64,000 nucleotides of DNA from positions 62,001 through 126,000 of the forward strand of contig JBASEY010000017.1 of the NCBI GenBank assembly GCA_049652745.1. The letters are read 5' to 3'. Position 1 is the first letter of the stretch. Each line of letters begins with the position of its first letter. The stretch comes from JBASEY01 sp049652745 (GTDB taxonomy: Bacteria > CSSED10-310). The notes beneath the pieces were generated by a model. It saw nothing but the letters and a program-made list of their open reading frames with translations, ran no database searches and was not told the origin of the DNA. This document shows, one piece after another, positions 33,829-42,000 of this stretch. A program made the position numbers and the translations under genes.

Positions 33829-35969
33829 CGCGTTGGAAATGGGTTTTGCTGCTGACTGTACTTGGGTCAGCTTTTTTTATGCGAGTCTGGAAGCTTGCAT
33901 CCGTTCCAGCAGGATTTTTTTGTGACGAAGCGTCTTTAGGTTACAACGCTTGGGCCATCAGCCGCTACGGAATCGATGAAACCGGCAGGAAATTACCCTT
34001 ATACGCCAGATCGCTTGGCGTTCAGAAAAATCCGGTTTTTGTCTATTCATCGATGATCCCGATTCAACTATTCGGTCTATCTGAATTCAGCGTTCGGTTG
34101 ACAAGCGTAATATATGGAACCCTGACCATTGCAGGCTTGTTCTGGCTGGTCTATCAAGTTCATGGGTATCTAGCTGCGATCTGCGCTTCTTTTTTTCTGA
34201 CAATTCTCCCCTGGAATTTTCATTTCAGTCGGATTGCGTTTGAGTTGATAACCTGGCCATGTCTGTTTGTTTGGGGTCTTGCATTTTTACTTTTTGCGAT
34301 CGAGCGCGGGGGATGGCGTTGGCTTGCAGCCTCCGTCATCCTAGGCTTGTCACTTCATACCTATGTCATGGCTGCCAGTTTTCTGCCATTTTTTTTACTT
34401 TTTTTCGCCATTGTTTATTTAAAAAAATGGATTGTTCACTGGCGCTGGGTGCTAGTCGCCATCCTGATTTTTTCTATTCCAGCCGCCATAGCGTTGAGGC
34501 AACACCTAAGCACCGCCCGCGGCTCACATTATTCGTATGTCGGCTGGTGGCCCCAGACCCGTGATCTGCCCATTCAGTCCCGCCTTGAACGTTTGTTTGA
34601 TCATTATAAACCTTTTTTCGAAAAGAATTTTCTTGTCAAATACGGTGACCCCAATCCGCGGCATTCGCTTCGTAATCATGGGATGATTTACAATTCATTA
34701 TTTTATTTGAGCATCGCAGGAATTATTTTGGGGTTATATCCTCCGTCTCGATATTACTTTTTGCTTCTTTTTTGGACGCTCCTGTATCCGCTTGGAACTG
34801 CTTTGACCATCGATCGATCAGCCTCGCGATCGATCATCGGCAGCCCGCTGGCGCCGCTATGGGCTTCATTTGCACTATTTCAATTCTACAGACTCGTCAA
34901 CAAAATACTGCCTATTCGTTCCATAGCTTTGATGCTACAGATGACAGCTCTTTCATTTTTAATTCTTCAATCTTCAACTGAAGCATCCGCATATTTCAAG
35001 CGGTATTTTTCCAACTATAATCTGCAATCAGCCGTTGGAATCTACGGTTTTCAATTTGGATATCGTGAAGTCATACACTTTATGGAAAGTCGGCGTAACA
35101 ATTTCGACGGGCTTTTTCTGACGGCTCATAACGTCAATGAACCCTATATCTTCTGCCTGTTCTACAATCAGATCGATCCCAGGCATTTTTCAAAAACCAA
35201 TGATTTTGGGTACATGATATTGCGATCATGTGCATTCAACCGTTATCCCGAGAACATTCCCATACTCTTTGCTGTCCAATCAGATGAATTGATATTTTTT
35301 GACGACTACATCATTCATCACACCGTTCTTGGCTTCGATGGCTCAGTGGTCTTTTATATTATCGAACCCATAACCAGGCGGCCGTCCCTGCATCGCTGGT
35401 CTATGCGAGGTTTATGGAGGCATCGGTTCGATGGCACATGCGAGAGACCCTATTTCAACCCGGAAGCGGACTTTATGCTGCCTGCCGATACGTTGACCGG
35501 CTCGACATTCTGGACTGTTGCCAAACCCAACCCGCCTATCGTCGATATACAAGAACATTTCCACAACTCCGACCCAAAATACCCGAGGAATCCGGAACAG
35601 GTGTCGGCGGAAGGTGTGTGTTGGACGTATTTTGATCATCCTGAGGAAGGTTATCTGGAAATATTTGGGTCAAAAGATTTTTTTTCGCTTTGGCTCAATG
35701 GCCGGCTATTACTCAAGTCCATTACTCTTCCACAGAAAAAGCCTTTTCAACAATCTTTTTCTGTTCAATCCGGTTGGAATGAGTGGGCTTTTCATACGTG
35801 TGAAGACGTCGGAGACTGGTATTTTATATTGACGATTCGTGATATGGAGGGAAAAGAACTCCGGCCCAGGTATATCCGCATAGCGCCACCGAGCGTCGCT
35901 CAGTATCCTGGAACAACCGCTCCTCTTTTCCCCCTTCAATATACTCTTGAATCGAATGATGAAAAATAA
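33825..35969 (+). CDS. GT-C (ArnT-like) membrane glycosyltransferase with C-terminal beta-sandwich
   Basis: The 714-aa product has the ArnT/GT39 start: one helix, then the catalytic acidic loop GFFCDEASLGYNAWAISRYG at about residues 31-50, with the adjacent Asp-Glu pair. About ten more helices run to residue 400. Relatives transfer a sugar from polyprenyl phosphate to an acceptor outside the membrane. The last about 170 residues are soluble and resemble a jelly-roll domain (LEIFGSKDFFSLWLNGRLLL, SVQSGWNEWAFHTC), a pattern seen in carbohydrate-binding-like modules. It shares an ATGA junction with the upstream gene and overlaps the downstream one by about 14 bp. Confidence 0.85.
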   Translation: MTRWKWVLLLTVLGSAFFMRVWKLASVPAGFFCDEASLGYNAWAISRYGIDETGRKLPLYARSLGVQKNPVFVYSSMIPIQLFGLSEFSVRLTSVIYGTLTIAGLFWLVYQVHGYLAAICASFFLTILPWNFHFSRIAFELITWPCLFVWGLAFLLFAIERGGWRWLAASVILGLSLHTYVMAASFLPFFLLFFAIVYLKKWIVHWRWVLVAILIFSIPAAIALRQHLSTARGSHYSYVGWWPQTRDLPIQSRLERLFDHYKPFFEKNFLVKYGDPNPRHSLRNHGMIYNSLFYLSIAGIILGLYPPSRYYFLLLFWTLLYPLGTALTIDRSASRSIIGSPLAPLWASFALFQFYRLVNKILPIRSIALMLQMTALSFLILQSSTEASAYFKRYFSNYNLQSAVGIYGFQFGYREVIHFMESRRNNFDGLFLTAHNVNEPYIFCLFYNQIDPRHFSKTNDFGYMILRSCAFNRYPENIPILFAVQSDELIFFDDYIIHHTVLGFDGSVVFYIIEPITRRPSLHRWSMRGLWRHRFDGTCERPYFNPEADFMLPADTLTGSTFWTVAKPNPPIVDIQEHFHNSDPKYPRNPEQVSAEGVCWTYFDHPEEGYLEIFGSKDFFSLWLNGRLLLKSITLPQKKPFQQSFSVQSGWNEWAFHTCEDVGDWYFILTIRDMEGKELRPRYIRIAPPSVAQYPGTTAPLFPLQYTLESNDEK

Positions 35970-38900
35970 ATCCCATACCATTTTCAGATTTCTAACTCTT
36001 TCGGCGCTTGCTTTCCTGCTTGTCGCCCAAACACTGTTGGCAGGCCCCTTGCACACCATGCCGCTAAAATTCAGCTCAACTTTCATCCAACAAACGAACC
36101 CCATCCAAACAGGTATCGTTTTTCTGGTTATGGGTTGTGTTCTCATCTTGATCGGCTCCCCACACCTCAAAAAATTTGATATTTCAGAACCTGTTTTTTC
36201 ACAGCGTGCAACATTGATCTTTATTCTGCTGATTCTGCTGCTTTCAATTCCAATCAAACTCTACAAACTTTCTCAAACCCCTCTAGGCGCCTACAACGAT
36301 GAAATTGTCAAAGGCATGCAGGCGATAAAAATACTTGACGGCGCTCCATTTCAACCTTTTTTTTTCGCCAATAAAGAATTCCTGTTTTTTTATTTTTTAG
36401 CGCCTTTCGTCCGAATACTGGGGCCTACTATTATCGCGCTGAGAATACTTCCATTTTTATGCGGAATCATGACGGTCATTTTCTCATGGCTTCTATTCGA
36501 TCGTTTATGGGGTAAAATGGTGGCTTTTATCGGCGCCGGTTTCCTCGCCGTCGGCCTCTGGCCGGGTCAAAGCAGCCATATCTGTGAGCGCTTGAACGCG
36601 ACGCCGATGTTTACCGCTGCAACGCTATATTTCACCTTACTCGCTATTCAGAGCAAACGATTGTGGGCCTGGGTGGCTCTGGGCTTATGTATGGCTGGAG
36701 GCATGTGGACATTTCCCTCTTTCCGGCTGATTCCTGTTGCTGTTATGCTCTTTATTTTCTGGAGTATATTCACCGGACAGCTTTCATTTAAACGTGATGT
36801 TTTCCTTGCTTGCCTGGCATTTCTAATCCTCTTCATCTGTCTTTTCTTACCTTTTAAATGGAATTTTGAAGCAGCCCTCTCAGCCTTTTATTCACGCCAG
36901 GGGCACGACTTTAAAATAGTTCAAACCTCTGAACAAGTTGGCAAATACGCTCGACAACTGATCATGAGTTTCAATGTCGATGCGCGTGAAGATATGTCAT
37001 TTACGTCTCAATCCCGCCCTCTTTTATGGTGGCCGTTAGGAGCATTTTTCCTGGCCGGTTTGATCATCGTGCTGATTCGATTACCCCACACCTCATCGGT
37101 ACTCGTTGTTTTATGGCTTCTGAGCGCCCTTGCTCCGGCCCTCGCCAGCGAACCGTTTGCGCGCAGACTGACAGCAGCGCAACCCCTCGTTTTCGGGTTG
37201 ACCGGACTGGGAAGCCAGGTGTTATTCACGGCAGTTTTCCCCTCTTTGAAACGATCCCAATTAAAAGCTTTGGCGCCGGCCGGTTTACTTGTCTTCATAA
37301 CTGGAATGGTAAACTTCAATTACTTTAAAAACGAAATCGCTCCGAATTGGATTGTTGCTAACGAGGATTTCCGTATGGTTCAGGCGGCAATCGAATCTTA
37401 CGATCTATATGACGTGTTTATGGACAAAATTGAAGAGGAAGCCGAACTTCCTTACCGCTTTTTGACCTATCCACAAACACATGACTTCGAATATTTTCAA
37501 CCCTATCCACCTGCTTACAGCATTCCGTTTCGATTCAAGCCTGATAAAGATTTTATTTATCTATTTCGAAACATTCCTGAAAATGCACTGATGATACCTC
37601 TTTTAACGGCTTTGTACCCGGAAGGTGAACTCACACTCCACCAATCGGAACGTACACCTAGAGGGTATTATCGTTTTTTCATGACACGTGAAATGCTGGA
37701 GGCGCGACGCGGTGTTCAATTATCGATTACAGTTGCCGATAAAGAGAAACAGCAATCCGGCGAGATTGCACAAACGCTGTCACTTGATACTTTCTCAATT
37801 GATTTTGACGATTTATTCCCATCGAGAATCGATAGTCTATTGGAGTGTACAGTAAATGGTTTATTCCTTGCCGATACTCTCGGCAATCACGATTTTCTGT
37901 ATCAGGGGCCTATAGACAGCGAATTATATATCGATAACCAGGTTTTAGCACCTGTCAAAATCCTAGATGAAGGAATTGTTTTCAGCGTGTTTCTTACCGC
38001 TGAGCCCCATCTGATCACCTCTTCCTTCAAGATTCTCCCAACTGCGGCACCGACAACCGCCTCATTGTCGATAGGGTGCAAGTCCAATATGACACTTTCA
38101 ATGGAGTCACAGGTCTGGGAGACGATACCATCGAATCTTTGGCTGCAGCCTCCTGCACTGGATGAATTGGAAAAGCCAATACCGGCAGCCAGAGCGGATT
38201 TTCAGTACAAGTTTTCCAAATCCAAACAATCATATCACCCAACGACATCCGGTATTTATGATATCGCACGAATAGAAGCCCTGCCGGATGGCCGATATAT
38301 CGCCAATTGCTGGTATCAACGGTGTATGGTCATATTGGATAAATATGCCGATGTCATTGGTGAATGGGATGCCAATATTCTTCATGATCCCGATTGGCAG
38401 CATCGTTTTGATTTCGATGTTGCGCCTGATGGAACCGTTTATCTGACAGGCGACTCCCGAAACACTTTGATTGCGGCATCGTCTGATGGAGACTTGCTTC
38501 GAACATTATCTCTGCCGTGTATGAGTCGAAAAATCATAATAGAATCTTCTCAAACTACTCTGGTTTTATGTCCACATGATTTATTCAGAATTGCGCTGGC
38601 AGACGGCGCTGTCCTCGATAGAATTCATCCGGAACAAATTGTGTATGACAGAATAGAAACGCTTACAACAGATTCAGATGGCTGGATTTATTTGGCGGAT
38701 ATAAATCTCAACGTTATTCATGTTCTGTCGTCGGATGGCCGATATTTAAAGCATTTTCGTATTCCTGGCCCCTTGACGGATACGTTCGGGCTGCGTTTCG
38801 ATGCAAATGGATATTTGTATATTCCACATTTCACTCAACATTACGTTGCGTGTTTTTCTTCTGACGGTATTCTTCAGACCGGTGAACCAGAGTATGCATG

Positions 38901-39015
38901 TGATCCTCTGAATTCAAACAAAACCCGGCACCCTCGATATATCTTTTTTCCCGACTCCGATACAGTATGGATAACCAGTGCGGACACAATTTTTATTATG
39001 GAGAAAGCAAAATAA
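35956..39015 (+). CDS. GT-C (GT39-like) membrane glycosyltransferase with C-terminal NHL-like propeller
   Basis: The product is about 1019 aa. Residues 1-440 are polytopic, with the luminal acidic loop TPLGAYNDEIVKGMQAIKIL near 112 (Asp-Glu) and conserved GT-C features such as the later ICERLNATPMFTAATLYF. Residues about 455-750 form a soluble beta-rich region without an assigned family. Residues about 755-1018 form a degenerate beta-propeller with repeats like IARIEALPDGRYIANCW, VAPDGTVYLTGDSRNTLI and DSDGWIYLADINLNVIHVL. The start is ATG 35956 or 35959, inside the end of the previous gene. It is the last plus-strand gene of the cluster and converges on the 1924-aa gene. Confidence 0.82.
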   Translation: MMKNKSHTIFRFLTLSALAFLLVAQTLLAGPLHTMPLKFSSTFIQQTNPIQTGIVFLVMGCVLILIGSPHLKKFDISEPVFSQRATLIFILLILLLSIPIKLYKLSQTPLGAYNDEIVKGMQAIKILDGAPFQPFFFANKEFLFFYFLAPFVRILGPTIIALRILPFLCGIMTVIFSWLLFDRLWGKMVAFIGAGFLAVGLWPGQSSHICERLNATPMFTAATLYFTLLAIQSKRLWAWVALGLCMAGGMWTFPSFRLIPVAVMLFIFWSIFTGQLSFKRDVFLACLAFLILFICLFLPFKWNFEAALSAFYSRQGHDFKIVQTSEQVGKYARQLIMSFNVDAREDMSFTSQSRPLLWWPLGAFFLAGLIIVLIRLPHTSSVLVVLWLLSALAPALASEPFARRLTAAQPLVFGLTGLGSQVLFTAVFPSLKRSQLKALAPAGLLVFITGMVNFNYFKNEIAPNWIVANEDFRMVQAAIESYDLYDVFMDKIEEEAELPYRFLTYPQTHDFEYFQPYPPAYSIPFRFKPDKDFIYLFRNIPENALMIPLLTALYPEGELTLHQSERTPRGYYRFFMTREMLEARRGVQLSITVADKEKQQSGEIAQTLSLDTFSIDFDDLFPSRIDSLLECTVNGLFLADTLGNHDFLYQGPIDSELYIDNQVLAPVKILDEGIVFSVFLTAEPHLITSSFKILPTAAPTTASLSIGCKSNMTLSMESQVWETIPSNLWLQPPALDELEKPIPAARADFQYKFSKSKQSYHPTTSGIYDIARIEALPDGRYIANCWYQRCMVILDKYADVIGEWDANILHDPDWQHRFDFDVAPDGTVYLTGDSRNTLIAASSDGDLLRTLSLPCMSRKIIIESSQTTLVLCPHDLFRIALADGAVLDRIHPEQIVYDRIETLTTDSDGWIYLADINLNVIHVLSSDGRYLKHFRIPGPLTDTFGLRFDANGYLYIPHFTQHYVACFSSDGILQTGEPEYACDPLNSNKTRHPRYIFFPDSDTVWITSADTIFIMEKAK

Positions 39016-39028
39016 CAGATAGGGCTGC

Positions 39029-39071
39029 AAAAGGTTAGTGCCGGCTATCCGTATTGTTCACCGGTCCTTTT
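39029..39071. terminator. Possible bidirectional terminator between convergent GT-C genes
   Basis: AAAAGG (39029-39034) and CCTTTT (39066-39071) are inverted repeats enclosing a second CCGG/CCGG pair, within the 58-bp convergent spacer. The stem would give a T-rich 3' end in either direction. The loop is long, so the call is tentative. Confidence 0.35.
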
Positions 39072-39073
39072 GA

Positions 39074-42000
39074 TCAATCGATAGAAGATGAGACAATTTT
39101 TATGACGGCGTGATTTCCGGCATCCACGACGAAAACATCCCCGTTGAGCATGACTCCCAATCCCATTGGAAGCGATAGTGAGTTGCCGTCGATATCGTTA
39201 CGGATGCGCTTCAGTATTTTTCCGTTCTGATCGATATGATTGACCACCCCTTTCGAAGGATCGGAGTAATACATCGTTCCATCCGATGCAACCGCAACAT
39301 AGGGTTCATTGTAAACTTCGGCCACCCAGCCTTCGACGGGATATTCACGAAGATACGCACCCTCTTTGGAGATGACCTGAATACGCTGATTCTGTGTATC
39401 GGCAATATACACTTCGTCATCTTTGACGGCTATCCCAACCGGATGGCTGAATTGGAGCTGACCTTTCCCGCTTTTGCCAATCACTATCGGATTGGCTCCG
39501 GATGCATCCATTCGAATAATTCTAGAGTTCCCAGTGTCAGCAAGGAATATAAAATCTTCATCGGCGGCAATCCCTCTGGGATGCGAAATAGAGTAATCTC
39601 CCGGCAGAATTATTCGGATAAAGCTGCCGTCAGGTGAGTACAACTGTATGCGATTATTGAATGTATCCAAGACATAGACATATTTTGAATTGGCGGCGAC
39701 GTCGCAAATATCGTTGAATTGTTCAGGTAAATTTCCTGTCGAACCCCACATCAGTTGCCATTCAGTTTCGGAGTTGAATTTTTGCACACGGTGATTTCGA
39801 AAATCAGCTATGTAGACCGATCCATCCGGCGCTACTGATGCTGACCGCGGCTCTTCATACATGCCCCGTCCAATGCCTCTGGAACCATTGAAAAGCGTTC
39901 TGGCAGGCAAATTGATTATGCGCTGCTCCTGTTCCCGTTCAGCTTGGATTCGTCTTTGGCGCTCCTTCTCCTCGCGCTCCGCCATCTCTTCCTGAAGTCT
40001 GGCCAGGGCAGTGTTATCCTGTACAGCAGCAGCCAAGTCAATACTTTGTCCATAATCATGGACTTCATAAATCACAACCTCGGAATTCGAATAGACCGGC
40101 GTCATAAACGACGTCATCTGCTTGAATTTTTCCAGTCCCAGGGAATCATATTCACTCTTTTCAGTCGGCCCGACAAAAATGTAACGCACTCTGTATTGGC
40201 CTAAAAGAGTCAACACTTTTGGAATATCCACACTGCTGTACATCGTGACGATGTCGCGTTTTATTTTACCGGTATCGATCGGTCTGTCACGCTCTCCCTT
40301 ACCTCGAGCCTGTTTGATCAAGTACTCTCTCTGATCGACATGGCTCCACCAACCCAGCACTGTCGGCAGGCCGGTGTTACCGGAAATATTTCCATATTGA
40401 TAAAGATAGTCCGCTCCGCTCGCTTCCAAAATGACAGGTGTGCCTTTTACATGATTTTGTAACCAGTCTATTGCTCGATATTCACTGACAGGCCGATACC
40501 CTTTTTTCATGTATGCCCAACCGTCCAACGTCAACGGCAGTTCAGCCGCCTGACCTCGACCTCTTGAAGGAAAGTTGAATCCTTGTTGAAAATCACCATT
40601 ATGGTGACGCGCATATACTCCCCAGAATGAGAAAATCAGAGATCCACCAAATAAAAACAGAAAAATGGCGCTCCATCCCAAAGAGCCCAAACGCACGAAA
40701 AATTTGGTTGAATTCTTTTTGTATATCCGGTGTCGTATACGTGCACGTCTGGCTAAAAGGTAAGCGGATACCAGAGCGAACATGAACCAGGCCTGCATAT
40801 AGAATTTAAATATCGTATTGAAGCGGCGCATATCACTACCGTGATAAAAGTCTTTTACAAACACTAATTCGCATCCTGCAGTGATACCTGCGGCGCCCAA
40901 TGCTAGAAGCAGAGGGAAAACATCGTTGGCATCAGGATAGCCTTCAAGAAGAATTGAACCGAGAAGATAAATGATAAAAACACTAATCATCAGAACAGCA
41001 TAATCGATGCTGCGTGAAGGAATCGTCAAGAAGCCATACCATACCAGGACCAGCACCGTGATGACTGCCATTAGAATACAGGAAACCTGGACTGTCGACC
41101 GGCCTTTGTCTTTTTGTATCTCCCACCACCAACGGATGAATTGTGTGATAAAAATAAAGATGAAGAACCCGAACATAGTCAAAAAACCATCCAGATTCGT
41201 GGTTTGACGGTATTTCCATAATGTGCCGATCCCCATACCCGCTCGGTGAAACGCGTTCAGATACGGCAGATGCAGAACCAAGCCGCCGATGACGACAACA
41301 GCCAGAGGCCACAGCAGCTTCCATAAAAATGCCAGCGTCAATAACGCTTCTGTCGCCACCCATTTAATTCCATTCTCCATCCAATCGGTCAAACCGATGA
41401 AAAAAGGCTTTGACGGCTTCAAATCACTATCAAGCGCGCCGATTGAAGATTTGCCATCAACATTTGTCTCCCGATTGGAAAGCGTTTCCGGCTCTACGGT
41501 AACCGCATCAGAAATCCTCTCATCGATCTCAATGCTCACTTCATCGATCGATCCCGCTAGCTGTTCGGCTTGTTCTCTCGGAGATTCTTCAAATCCATTA
41601 TCTTCTTCTTTCGGCTGATTTAATATATTGATGATTCTAGTTTCATCATCCAATAACTCTGTTGAATCCGTTTCTGATATAGCAGCTTCCGAGGAAGCCG
41701 CCGACATTTCTTCAGATAGGATTTGTATATCCTGATCGTCAGGAACTTGAGGAGAGTCAGGTTTATATGAATAGACAATTTTATCCTTTTCGGGCTCAGA
41801 GGGAATTGTGTGTGTTTCAAAAGCATGAGGAGGGCGGCGTGCTGCAAAAACCATAATCCACAATGAGATTAACAGCATCAAGATGGCTTGTATCGGCAGA
41901 TCCCATGAGTTTGTCGATATCATCGCTCCAAATGTTATCCATAGAATGCCCAGTGTCATGACCCGGCTCGATTTTGTCTCTCCGAACAAATTGACCCCAT

